A DNA stretch of 64,000 nt from Oehlia diaphana (GCA_003833135.1 QZLH01000004.1:133475-197474), one strand, 5' to 3'. Positions 49,438 through 62,410 are shown, numbered from the stretch's first letter. The notes: a model not told the origin generated them from the letters alone. Translations and numbers: made by a program.

Positions 49438-52400
49438 TTATATTAGTAAAATATATTCCCTCTCAGAATAACCCATATCTGTTAATGTTTGTTTGACATT
49501 CAACATCATTTCCGGTGGACCACATACTACAATTTTAGTATTACGTGCAGATCCATATTTTGGGAAAGAACTTGTTGGTGAGTGTGTAATGCCTGAAGGT
49601 GAACCTACTTGAGGATATTGATATTGATACGGAGGATATGGTTGAAAAGTAGGTGAAAAATCTAATGTAGGTGATTGTCTTGTAGTATGTGTTGAATTCT
49701 TGGCTTTAATATCACTAAACCACTTTTGTATTATGTCTGGTGTAATACTTCCTTGTAAATATGAAAACTCATTAGACTCATTAGGAGGAGGGACAGAAAA
49801 AACGTAAATAATCTCAAGCATTCCTCTACTTGATCTTTCATATTCTCTTAATGCATTACTATCAATAACATCATCAATTTCTCTATTACCGTATAATAAA
49901 TACATACGAGTTTTTCTATCTCTTTCTTCAACACTTTCGCTTTCTCGCAAAAGATGATATTTAATTAACTATAAAAATGATGATAATAAAATGAGATACA
50001 TAAATTAACATTTTATGTATCCTTGAAAAAATATTAACGTACCTGCAACATCGGAGATATACCAGTTCCTCCACAGATCATAAATAATTCTTCCCAGAGT
50101 CCATCCACACTATCTGGATTAATTAAGGAACTTTTTGTTGGAGAAGTGGGAAAAGTGGAAGAAATGGGCACCTGAATACTTGTTCTTCTAGTTTCTCCTT
50201 GAACATTATTCATAAATTTATTTCTATCTGAAACATCAAATGGTCCACGAACTTGAATTTCGACACCTTTCAATTGTTCACTCTATAAAATTCAATAAAA
50301 TAAAATAAAATAAATAATAAATAATAATAAAGAATTTGATTAATTTTCTTTTTAAAATAAATTGAAATTACCAAATGTGTTGACATTAATCCGTTTGGAT
50401 AAATTTTAACATAAATGTAAAATGATTTTGACAATCTCCCCTGAATAGGAGTATAACTTCTAACAATTACTTGTCCCTTAATACGAGATTTTATTTCTAT
50501 ATACTGACCAGGTAAAAATGCTTCGTCCCAACAATCCTTTTCGTCCTGAAAAATTCTAGTGAAGGTAAATTTAACCACAGGAAATTTTTTGCTATTATTA
50601 ACAATTGATCTACTTGTTAACTTGTATCTTCTAAATTTGACTCTCTGAGACATCATATTAACATCATGCTTAATGCCTTCACTAAATTTAGAACTAAAAC
50701 TCGTAAATATTGGTGAATTCGGTAAAGAATCAGATTCTATAAAAGGAGGATTTTCATTTATTCTGCCTATTACCATATCCATCATTTTTTTTGTTGCAAA
50801 TGCACTATGACCGTGAGTTGCTAATGGGGAATGTGTAAAATATTTTGTATTGAACTTATCAATTATCTTAGCTACGCTATGACGCCTTACTAATTTACCA
50901 AAATTTTGGTCTTCTGATGTATTATTAGAGTTGGTATAAGGTGATATCAATCGTGTCTCTGGTGTATCTACATCTTCGACAATATCCAAATTTTTATGTC
51001 TATTGTAAAATTCTAAAATAAATAAATTAATTAATATATACATAATTATACATTAAGTATTTGTAACATAAATTAAATACCATTAGTGATATCAGTTCCA
51101 ATAACTTTCTCAAGGATTTTCGCTCCACCAGGATGAACACCAATCCATTTTCTAAAATCGACAACAAATCCATCACATACAACCAAAAATGCCTACAATT
51201 TATTTTAAAAAAATTAACAATATTAAAATACGCATTAGAGTAATAATATAAAGAACTTACACCGCGTTGAACACGTTCATTAACGTCTTCCCAAGTAAAT
51301 TCCGGCAAGTTATCATAATCTTTATCACAGTATAACGTAGTTTTTCTTTTATCTAATTCAGCATCCTCCTCTTCATTATATAATCTACTAAATGATCCTT
51401 CTTTTCTCCACCAATATTCTCCGATCACAAACATAATAACTAATAAGAATATCCATATTGCATAAGAAATTTTCCAAAATAATGGGTTACTATATAAATA
51501 AACACACAATTCAATTATTAAGAATTTTCGTTGGATACATATCGCGATAAATTATTGTGTAATATGATTGAACTTACTAGCTGTATGATAACGTAAAAGT
51601 ATCAATTCCTTTTTGTTATTAAATCAATTTAAATTCAATGAAAATTAGTACGAATAAAAAATTTAATCTTAAAGATGATTACTTCTCTTACCAAGATAGA
51701 TATTAATCCTAAAAGATAAAAATGGAAAAAATTATGTCAACGCAAATTTTGCAAAGCCAACATAAGCTAATTTTTTTAAAATCATATTCACCAAGAAGCT
51801 ATAAGTAAAGTAATTCCAAAAACCTTATGAATTCTCTTTGTAAGTCTCGGATATCCATGATTAACTGAAACGACGGAAGCTTGTCCCCACACAGACACAA
51901 ATCCTAAGCCCAATTCGAAAAATACAAGAGTATAAATAACTAAACCCATCCTATTTGAAAAATGAATTAAGAACTCATAAATTGATTTATTTATTTCAGC
52001 TAAAAACTATATAATTTTTTAAAACATACCATGCGTGAGGAGATTTAACATTATTCGCCATAGTAGCTATCGCTGCGGCACCAAATGATGATATTGAAAT
52101 ACCACCAAGCAATTGTATGGTACGATGAATTCTCAAGTAATTATTGGTGTGTTTAAGAAATCGAACAGTAAAAACTGAAATTGGGAAAAAAAAACTAGAT
52201 TTTTTTATTAAAAAAAAAAATTAAATAATCTATAATAATAAATTCGATGATATAACGACGAGTTTAAATTATCATACCACCACGTTACAAACATTCCTAT
52301 TCCATGTAATAAACGCGTCACTCTTTGTAATTCTTTTATATCAACTGCACCAATTTCTCTCGTATAAAAATCGATTAATGCCATATGACGATTATTTTGA

Positions 52401-55047
52401 TGATAACTAAATCCACTACTAGAAGGATTGTACGCCATGATATCTAAAAAAATTAAAATAAATTAGTAACGTTGGATACAAAAAAAAACTTTAATTTCAG
52501 CTGAAATTGAGAGTTAATTGATTTCATTTACGTACATTTCATTTGCCCATGTCGAATTGGTTTACGCTTTGGTGGTGTCAAAAGTCTTCTAAAATTAATT
52601 TTTGCGATACCACTAGCATCATCAACATTTTTACTTATGATTTCAAGTCCTTCGGGTGTTTGTCTCAAAGGTGGATGATAACCACCATCAGAAATATAAT
52701 TTGATATATCAATATCTTTATTATTAACCTATATAAAATATTCAAGGGTAGAGTTTAAAAAAAAATCAAATCGTATATTATAATTTTTAATAGACTTACA
52801 ATTCCAATAATAAATTCTGCGTTTGTCATTCCATTATCAGTTGGATCAAATCCCTTAAGAAAAAAAGTTTTTCAATATATAATTCTATTTGTCTAACAAT
52901 TGAAACCATTATTCAGTATATAATTCTGTGCCTCACCATTCCAAACCAGCCTTCACCTCCAGCGGTTTGAAGCTCAACTTGAAAATAGATATGTGAGCTA
53001 TCTAAATTATATTTGATAGAATAAGAAGACCAAGGACTGATACTTTTCTCATCAATCGCATTTTCTAGTTCGACAGGAGGTTGAACTGCCCAAATATTTC
53101 CAACGAATTTTGATTCATCAATACCGTCGATTACAAGATTACGAGTTATAATTTGACGAAATGTCGTATTTCTTAATATTTCTCTTTCAATATCATTAAA
53201 CGCTTCATGCGATTCCCACCAAGTTTTATCAGTCGCTCGAAGACGATTGAACTATTTGTCATAAAATATCGTTTTTTAATTACAAAAAAAAAACACGAAA
53301 AAAATGTATATATATACATACCTGTGTTACAATGCTTGCATTTAATAATTCCCCAAAATTTGAACCATCTAAATGATCTTCACTATAGGCTCCAACAAAT
53401 GCTTCCATTGTATCGGGTCCATTTGGATATAAAAATTGTAACCTATCTGAAATATATTTGTTACTTGTAACTTCTTCCCACGTATTTTTTCTCGGTAATC
53501 CATAAGCCTCTCGAACCACATTATATAATGCAATACCTATAAATATTTACTTATTAGAATTTGTCAAAATTTCATAAGGATTTTTAAGAAATTTAACTCG
53601 TACCGCGATCCCTTGCTCTTGAAATATCAAATGCATATAAGTCGTAAATATGAGATAAATTTAAGTTTCTTGACTTATATATATAATATAAAAAATTAAA
53701 AGAGATTAATTTTTTTTTTTTTTTTTCAAAAAAAAAAAAGAGAAAAAAGATAATAATGTAGTTAGAATAACGGTCCATACAGCATCGTTAAAAAAAACGT
53801 CGACTTCTTCTTGTCTTTGCAATGCCATTGAGCTTAAAACACGGTCTAAACCAAATGCTTCTAATAAATTTTCTTCTTTGATTCGTTCTAATGCCAGATC
53901 ATATATTGTGTCACCATACATATCTTGAATTCGATATGAATCGCTAAAATTAATAAAATAAAATAAAAATTAATTCAAAAAAAAAAAAACGATCGATCAG
54001 AATATAAAATATTCACCTTAATTCCGAATGTCCATATCTGAACGATACGGTAGCAAAGAAGGTATCAATACCTGGATATACATCCGGTTTGTACCCTTCA
54101 TAAGCTGGAAGAGGACGTCCAAGAATAGTGCCAAGATATTCTTCAGAAACTGTCTTTTGATAAAGCGCAATATTCCATCGTCTCGCTTCTTCAAAATATC
54201 GTTGATCGGTCCAAGAATTACCATGTGTATCAAATAATTCCTTACATTTACGATTATGCTCACGAATCCATACAGTATTAATTGCCATAGTAAATAAAGT
54301 CCAAGATCGTGAAGATGTACTTGCGCTTTTAATATAATTACCAGAATCATCTTTTGGAGGATATTTTCCATTATCGGCCGTTAATAAATAACAGCTAGTT
54401 CCGTTACGTATCGTATTGAATGTACCGTCAGGCGCGCTATATGCGCCATAGACCATATCTAAATCAAGAAGCGGAGAAACTAGGCTAACTCCGTTTCGCA
54501 CAGAATTTAATGGATCAGAAGTACCGGGCAATACTTCAGACAAGTTAAATGGAAGTGACGTTACACCCTTTGCAGATAATTCTCCTGGAATTGAACTCGG
54601 TGGATTAAATGTTGCATCATCAGCAGGAATATATATCGGATTTGAAGGAATTGTAGTCAATGATACGGTGATATCAAATGAAATATATTGTCCGAACCAT
54701 GTTGCCATATGGTTAGTTCTTCGTCTCGATCGAAGCTCAGATTGTCGCTTTAAATTATTTGAATTAATAGAGGGTCCCAAATTATACGCAAATTCGTTAG
54801 ATATGCAACGTGGCAGAGGAAAAGCTCCTATTGGCAAAGGATCTACACACTTAACCGTTGGAACAGCATTATTGGGAAGAGAATCCATTGGTGTTTTTAA
54901 CATTTTACCCACGCCATTCGGATAAAATGGATCCGGAGGAAATTCTCTTATATAAGAGAAACTTTCGTTGGAAGCATCATATTGACTTACAGCCGTTTTT
55001 ATAAAACATAATATAAGGAGGATGAGACTTGTTATTCGAATTAACAT
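49438..55047 (-). CDS. Haem peroxidase - DOMON - cytochrome b561 - cytochrome b5 - FAD/NAD(P)H reductase fusion
   Basis: Seventeen exons joined in phase, about 1443 aa: 55047-54017, 53943-53781, 53673-53604, 53536-53322, 53251-52937, 52853-52800, 52728-52536, 52443-52278, 52194-52030, 51950-51792, 51708-51692, 51608-51578, 51489-51261, 51192-51081, 51012-50372, 50282-50043, 49968-49438. Order: signal peptide 1-21; animal-type peroxidase about 30-545 (LDLDMVYGA, WIREHNR, FRYGHS with proximal His340, DISRARDRG) but GQYISFDIT where active enzymes have a distal His; DOMON about 563-700; b561 region with four spaced His (LLHGIG, RIHRTIQ, SPHAWMG, KRIHKVFG); cytochrome b5 (VHPGGAKIL, then HSAFATKKMM after an insertion); reductase with FAD site RSYTPIQ and nucleotide motifs CGGTGISPM and CGPPEMM. 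Inferred: electrons pass from cytosolic NAD(P)H outward. Exon 9 acceptor and frame are uncertain. Confidence 0.85.
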
Positions 55048-55669
55048 ATTAATTAATTATGCAAAGACCTTATTCTTTATTTTTTATTTTTTATTTTTTC
55101 AAAGAACCGGGAATTCCTGAAAAAAGTATATGTTTTTGCATATTTATATATTTTTTTCGGTCCAATACTTTTTTAGGTTTACCGTAAAAATGTATAGGTA
55201 AATCTTCGATTTTTAATCGGAGTTATTAACCATACCCTCAAAAAAAACCAGATCAAAATTTATATATTACTAATACACAATACACAAATTCACATTATGA
55301 GGAATTGCTCACCGTTTTCAATGGTCTTTTTTTTTTCGTTTTGTTATTTCAAAGCAAAATTTTTAAACACATGAAAATAATAAAATTGTTAAAGTGGTCC
55401 CAAAAAATATTTTTAAAATCAAAATTCCAGTTTCGTAATTTCGTTAGCAGTACATTAGCCGTTAATTCGGCTGTGAATCAAGGTATATTATGTCAAAGTG
55501 AACAATCCAATACGTCATAAATTCATGTGTTCCGCAAGCATCCATTCGCTGCTCAATGAATACAACTAGGATAGTTTGGATAGTTTGTGGCGTTATTTTT
55601 AACTTTACTAATTATATTTATAAATACAATAAACCAATATAAAATTTCTATATAGATAAAATTAATAGG
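55048..55669. other. Spacer between the peroxidase fusion and the pseudokinase gene
   Basis: 622 bp holding the promoter of the fusion gene and the 3' flank of the pseudokinase gene. A 71-codon plus-strand frame at 55305-55520 lacks a good start and any recognisable feature. Confidence 0.4.
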
Positions 55670-58000
55670 CTACAAGGGAATATTATATTTCTTACAAAAT
55701 TCGATTGCAGGTTGATGTTGTTTATAAGCGGCTAATTTCATATAATATTCACCTAATTTTTTATCTTGTTTTATAATACCACCAGTAAAATATAAGCTAG
55801 CGGCATTATACATTCCTATTACTTGACCATTATCAGCAGCTTTAACAAAATACTTTACGGCCTCTTCAATATTCAATGGAACACCTTGACCTTTATATAA
55901 ACAATTTCCATAACGTAATTGAGATTCTGGATTTTCATCATTTGCATCGGCAACTTCTTTAAACAATTCAGCGGCGATTTTCTCTCTTTCTTCTTGTGAA
56001 AGATGAATCTCAGCATAATTATGAGAAATATAATAGGCTTTAAAATATTTTGCTTTTAAATCACCGAGTTTAGCGTAAGCATCAAAACATTTATAAGCCA
56101 TGTTCAAATTACCATTTTTAGTTTTGTGTTGTTTTGAAGCTTCATCTACTGTCATATAATTAAATGTACTAAAATCCGGTACATGAATCATACATTCTTC
56201 TTCATCTTGTGGTGTAAGTGCAAGAGTATCGATACTATCAGCACGTGGGTGATTTTGATACAAATTTTTACCATGATACGAAGAACGAGGTGAGGCTGGT
56301 GGCATCCCATAATTTTTATAAAGTTCTTGAAGTGTTGTGAAAATTGCTGCTAATTTAGGTCTATAACTTGGATCATGCTCAACAGCTAAAACGAGGGTGT
56401 GAAAGAGATTTTAATTAGAAGAAAAGTTAAATCTTTTTATTTCAAAATATTTAAAAGAATCATATATAAATTATATAAAACCTTCTTTTGCAACTTCTTG
56501 ATATTTTTTTGGTAAGCCGCTACCTAAAGAAAATGGTTCCCGATACTTTTGTTTAACAACAAGGTCTGTAATTTTTAAAATATCATTATATTTTTCATAT
56601 GGAGTTTTTTCTTCGGCAATCTCCCAAAGTAAAATACCAAAACTATAAACTTCACATTTGGTAGTATATTTTACTGTTCTTTGACCTAACATTTCAGGGG
56701 CTAAATAACGAACAGCTTCTTGTGTTGCACATTGTTTTCTCGTTTCCTGAGCAAAACTTCTGCTCGATTTAAAATTTGTAATCTTTGCAGTTTCATTAGC
56801 AGTGATTAAAATATTTTCCGCTCTTATATCTCTATGAATAATCTAAATAAACAAATGATATACTGAGAATTATACAATTTTAAAATTTTAAAATTTTATT
56901 CATTTACTTACTTCAATAGCTCTTAAGAAATTCAAACCTCTTGCAATATCAACAGCAAATCTCAATTTCTTTTTAACATCAAATTCATACCTACTATAAT
57001 ATTCTCTTAAATTACCAAGTTCCGCCCATTCAGTTACTAAATACCACTTTTCTCCATCACAAGTTAATCCATAAAATTTCAAAATACTATCACAATCTTT
57101 TAATTTTTTCAATATGGTAACTTGATTCTTAACACTATTCTTATATTCTTCATTATCTTTTTCATCCGCAACGCATTTAAATGATACTTGTTCACACGTT
57201 TTTCCATCAATCCATTTTCTTACCTTATTTCCACGAGTTTCATGCGTTTCTTCATAATCATTTATTTTAAGTCGTTCTTCATGAAATAGATTATCAATTT
57301 TATCTTGACTTTTTGTATTATTATTTGCGACTAATTGTTCCATGGTACTATTTATTACATTCAATTGAGTGACTGCAACCGCAACATGTTTATTAATATC
57401 AGTTATGCCTCCTCCAATTTCATCAAGATATTTTCCGAGATCATCTATATCTTGTCTTAAAGCTTTTTTGTCATTCTCAGCTTGATTACGTGAATCAACA
57501 GTAATAGCAAAGTTTAAAGTTGCTACATTACTATCAAAATCTCTGCATAATTCTTTAAAATTTTTTTCTATACTTTTGGCTTGAACATATTTTGATAACC
57601 CTTTTAATTGACTTACTTCTCCAACAAATTTTTTAATTTGGTTTATATTATTTACTAATCTTTGTAATAATATCAAATTTTTTTGATTAAAAAAACTTTT
57701 ATTTTGATCTCTGCGAATTTTTAAATTACGTACTGCTGCTTCTGCTGCTGATACTCTATCAATTAAAGCACCACAGATCCTTTTATTATGTTCTGCTGAA
57801 TGATATAATTCCACTATTTGATCTAATATATTGGTTACTTCCGCTACCAATGGAATAAATTTTGAGAATGGTACTATTACGCTACTCACAGTATCAGTAA
57901 TTTCCAATGCTATTGTTGCTGCATTTAATGCCATTCCTGCTCCTTCCAGCACATTTTCTGCTACTTTATGTTTACCATCATTATCTGTAGCATTTGCCAT
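55670..58000 (-). CDS. MLKL-like protein: helical N-terminal domain, pseudokinase, Sel1 repeats
   Basis: Exons 58000-56912, 56842-56482, 56385-55670 join to 721 aa. Residues 1-230 are helical, with hydrophobic segments (GMALNAATIALEITDTVSSV, FSKFIPLVAEVTNILDQIVE) and coiled-coil-like stretches, resembling the MLKL/HeLo-type four-helix region. A kinase-like domain covers about 260-510: no glycine-rich loop, lysine present in VSFKCV (K275), Gln293 where the helix-C Glu is expected, HRDIRAEN at 366-373 intact in HRD, but NFK at 386-388 in place of DFG, so metal binding should fail. APEM-type and GILLWEIAEEKTPYE motifs follow. C-terminal Sel1-like repeats (QLRYGNCLYKGQGVPLNIEE, AVKYFVKAADNGQVIGMYNA) end KKYNIPL. 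Sel1-kinase fusions are expanded in Rhizophagus. Function in regulated cell death or heterokaryon control is inference. Confidence 0.86.
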
Positions 58001-61000
58001 AATTTATAAATTTCCCCCTTTTTTTTTAAAAAAAAAAAAAAATATTAAAATATTAAATTATAAAGAAAAAATAATAAAAGAAATTTTTTTCTTTTTGTTC
58101 GAAAGAAAACAATAAAATTTTTTTTTGGATTAACATACATTATATGCTCTTAAATAGGTGTTTACATTGTGTAAAATTTCTGGAATTTACGTATAATGAA
58201 GATGTCCGGTTGACAGCCCTTCTATTTCTTTATTAGGAACCAGATATCGGATGTCAGGTCCCCGAAAATATAGTCACATGTTAACCATATTACGTTGTAT
58301 ATGGTTGCGTAATCACTTTGGTATGGTATGGACATTAAAAATTTTGTATTACGCGAATTAACCTTTGGTTCAAAGATTTCGATTTCGAAAACACGCTAAA
58401 GTAACTCTCAAAAATGACTCATTTATTAAAAATACCACATTAAATATTTTAATATATAAGGGTTTTATACTTTAAACTGAAATCCTTCTGCCAATATTAT
58501 TACTTTCTAAAAGTTTTTACATAAAAGTTAACCGTTAATGTTGGATATACGTTATTGAAAATGGTAAACTTTTTTTTATAAAAGTAATTAATAAAAAGTA
58601 TTTATGCTAATTAATTATTTACTTTTAGACTTGATTATTTCGCTCGCCAACCTATTATTACGAGTTCGTGCTTGTACGACAAGTATATTGATTAGAGATA
58701 TGTACAATAAATTTTTTTTGGAATTGGTGATAATCAAAATAAAATTTACACTCAAATTGATTTGTAATTCATCATAAAGTAATAATCTGGTTTTTTAATA
58801 ACTGATAGAGCACGGTCAAAACAAGACCAAATAGTGTATGGATTGGAATAGTGATAACCGAGTAAGTAATCCTGCTTCTCTGTTCAGTAATTGAATAAGA
58901 TGACTTTGTCCACAATTCAATTTTACAATAATATATTTATTTCGAATATCGCTTATATAGAAGTACGAAGGTTACAGTACATTATTACATTACCTCTGAT
59001 TCACCATGTGATCATGAAGTTATCTAGAATTCTAGATGCGCTCATGCTCTAAGTTACATCTTTGCATCTAGATCTCTATATTCACGAACACTAAAATTAT
59101 AGTTTCGCGGGTACTTTTTTCATATCAAACATTATTAATCACTGATTCAGTCCAAACATCAAACTAGTTTCATGATTGATTTTGCCAATTGTAGGTTTAC
59201 AAATAGGAACTCGATACTTTTATATTAACTGTTAGATTATTTAATTATCCAAGCTAAAGAGTTAAATTCCATTGTATTTTTGAATTTGCTCTACTTTTTT
59301 CCAAATTGTCATCAGAACTAAACCAATAAACTTTTTCTTTAATTGAAAAATTTCGATAAATTTCCTCAATACACTGGTTGTTTCAATCCGTGATATAAAA
59401 ATCTCAAATATAATGTATGAATAATGAAAAATTGGAATCCTGATCCCGCGTATCTCCATTTGAAAACCAACTAATCTATAATTGCATGACCAGAATATCG
59501 TGTAAAATTCTTGAATATGCTCGCATATTACGTTGAAATTGCCTTTGTTGGCCTAGTTTCAATTGCTTCGATCTGATTACGTTTGCAATAATATTCTGGA
59601 TGGATGTGCCTTTTTTAACTGTTAAGAAGTCATGTTTATTAAAAAAAAAAAGTTGTTGTCACAAACGAATTGGAAAATTTGCAGTTCTATTTTCGTTTGA
59701 AAGAAGATTTTAAAGTTAAAATATAAGCATTGAGAGTTTTAAGCGATATTATAGACGAATTTATACGTAATTAGTACCGATCTTCGATTAAACGATTCTT
59801 GATCTAGAATCTTCTTAAATTATAGGAGGAAAAAAACTAATCATTTGCTTTTTTTCAGATATTCAATAGGATTAATCTAATAATCTGTGACAGTTCTGAA
59901 AACTTTCAATATATGACGTTAATCTTGATCGAATTAGAAAACGTAAAACATTAATCAATGATGAGACTTAAATGAAAGACTTAAATAAATATTTTTTATT
60001 GCTCTTTTTTTAATAACCAGATTAAAATAATGAATTTTCATGTTTTCTATAAATTCATTACTTCCGAACGTTTACAAGTCTATTTGAACATTATTTCTAT
60101 TATATGCAACTCTTAATATAAATCATACTGAATAGATTAATTACTCTAAGAATTACAAAAACTACAAATAGGAAAAATATATCATTTGATTTTACGACAA
60201 GTTCTTTATACAATGCGTATATGTAAACAAACGCTGCATTTCAATGATTATATGCATTAAATTTCAATGTAAATTGTATAATATTATTTAATTCAAGATA
60301 AATTTATTTATTTTTTTATAAATACAAATTATAATTAATACAATATAATTGTTTTAAAAAGGGATAAAAAAAATAAAAGTTTTAAAAAGAATATTAAAGA
60401 CGAAAAAAAAACACTTTACTTGAATTTCAAACAATGATTATCTAGTGACAGTGAAAGGGACAAATTAGTAGTTCCCTAGATAAATAAAATAAATAATTAT
60501 ATTTATTGTATAATTAGTATAATTATCACTTTATGTTTACTCTAAATTAAATATTAAAATTACAAAAAATTTTTTATTCTAATATAACGCCACAAATTCA
60601 ATGAATTTCTACTTCATTTATACTTCATCAGGCATTATCTACAGGTTCAAGTAGTTAGTAGGTTAGGAGAGTCTATCGCGTTATTCTTCTGTTTACATAA
60701 TAGTTCGCACGTGCTGACGCAATCACGCATACGGATGCAGTTTCATGCAGTTTCTTCGATTATTTCTTTAACTTCCTCGGTTGGCGTGATCTTAAGTTGG
60801 CGCAGTTAGAACGATTAGCTCGGTATCTTCAGTTACTTCAGTTATTTCTTGAATTTGTGCGGTATCACTCAATAATATCCTAATAAGTTGATTGATATTG
60901 AAGAAATTCCTTGAAAGTTGTTTTCAAAAAATGGCCGTTATTCAATCAGCATTGAATGTTGTAATCTCCGTTTAATGTTATGTAATTGTTCCTAGTAGGT

Positions 61001-61201
61001 TGTGCATTCGATATATCAATCTGAGAGAATATTTTATAAAAGATTTGAAAAAACATATATATACTGTATATATAAAATGAATCAAAGAATAAGGCCTTAC
61101 GATTATTCACGTAGATATTTAGTTTATATGTGTTCTTTATAGATGAATTTTTCTTTTTGAACGATTTCGGGTAACCCGCGTTTTTTTAAAAAAAAACCAT
61201 A

Positions 61202-61387
61202 TACAGACAGACCTCCATAATTGCATATCATAATTTTCAAAATAGTGCATTTAGAGAGGGTGTGCATTTATAGAGATAAAATAATTAGAGATCATATAAG
61301 CTCAGGACCGGACCAGAAGGCGCATTTAGAGAGGGTATACATAATGGGTGCAATTATGGAGAGTGCAATTATAGAGGTCTGACTATA
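61202..61387. mobile_element. Tc1/mariner (pogo-like) MITE
   Basis: Ends are inverted copies of TACAGACAGACCTCCATAAT / TATAGTCAGACCTCTATAAT followed by TGCA, a CAG(T/A)CAGACCTC terminus of the type seen in pogo-like elements, with TA at both ends. The interior is built from GTGCATTTAGAGAGGGT-type subrepeats facing both ways; no coding capacity. Confidence 0.65.
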
Positions 61388-62140
61388 TATTTATTATTTA
61401 TAGTATTTTATTAAAGTCTATAGATTATAATATGATCTAATCGTTTACTTACAAGTTGCAACACATATTAAATCTTATTTTTGTCTTCATGAATTGAAAT
61501 AAATAGAAGATTAAGTTGTAAAAAAAAAAAATAAATCAAATATAAATCCGCCCAGATTATTGTTAATTAAACCTACTTTTTATTTCCAAAATTTAAATAA
61601 ATTTTCGATTTATGTAAATAGATATTATTCGACTATTGAAATAGAATTTATTAATAGAAAAATGTAATAATTATTAAATTATTAAAAGGAATTTTATGTC
61701 GTTATTTGACATAGTACAGTAATTAGGAATACTGTACTTGTTTATTGACTTAATTGTAGTACATATCGTAATCGGTTAATGCTATACTATGGTTGCAAAT
61801 TTTGAATTTTCAAGCTCTTTCTTATCTCATTTCTACGCACCAATATTATTTTCCTTTCCTTTTAAAAATTTTTCACGAAAGCTTAATAAATATTTAAAAG
61901 TAACTTATGTAAGAAATTGATTTTTAAATTGCGTTTTTTTTTGGTTCTTTTTTTTTTATATACATACATGTTTCATGCAATTATATTTGTGTAAATAAAA
62001 ATATTTTTTTTTTTTTTGAATTTCGCGAAATTTCATGTGTTTAATTTCTGCATACATTCTTAAATTTTTTCGTAAATCTTGCGTGGATTTGCTCTTGTTC
62101 GGTTTTGCTGGTAAATTTGGCCAATTTCGTTTATTTAAAA

Positions 62141-62410
62141 ATGGGCATGGGAAGAATTAAGTGCAATGTGAGAAATATACTCCAAATTCAAAGAGTAAGT
62201 GCGAGTATTGATTTACATCAAGTATATAATGCTCTCAACAACGGATTACCTAATCGAAGCTCTCTAAGATACGATTACCAAAGGGGCCGGTATATTGATA
62301 GCTTGGAAAACGGGAATGCCAAAATCATTACAGCCAAACTGCCAAAGGAATTGCATTTATGTAAATTTCACAAAGTAGAACTTTTGGGATCAAAAAGATC
62401 AGTGTATTGA
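62141..62410 (+). CDS. Possible small protein, unknown
   Basis: An 89-codon frame from ATG 62141 (MGMGRIKCNVRNILQIQRVS) to TGA 62408-62410. Composition is balanced and less AT-driven than surrounding frames, but no family, signal peptide or membrane segment is recognised, and there is no neighbouring exon I can join. It may be a chance frame or a relic. Confidence 0.25.
   Translation: MGMGRIKCNVRNILQIQRVSASIDLHQVYNALNNGLPNRSSLRYDYQRGRYIDSLENGNAKIITAKLPKELHLCKFHKVELLGSKRSVY

Noticed and set aside
49438..52443. Reading the b561-b5-reductase part as a separate gene starting MAYNPSSSG
   Set aside because: The phase-1 junction KYIMAYNP continues the DOMON domain (NRHMALIDF is the DOMON end), so the ATG there is internal. 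cDNA is still needed.
49438..55047. True DUOX/NOX orthologue
   Set aside because: The membrane part has b561-type histidines and a cytochrome b5 with HPGG, not the NOX ferric-reductase helices.
55305..55520. 71-codon ORF upstream of the fusion gene
   Set aside because: Starts from TTG rather than ATG; hydrophobic low-complexity start; likely promoter DNA.
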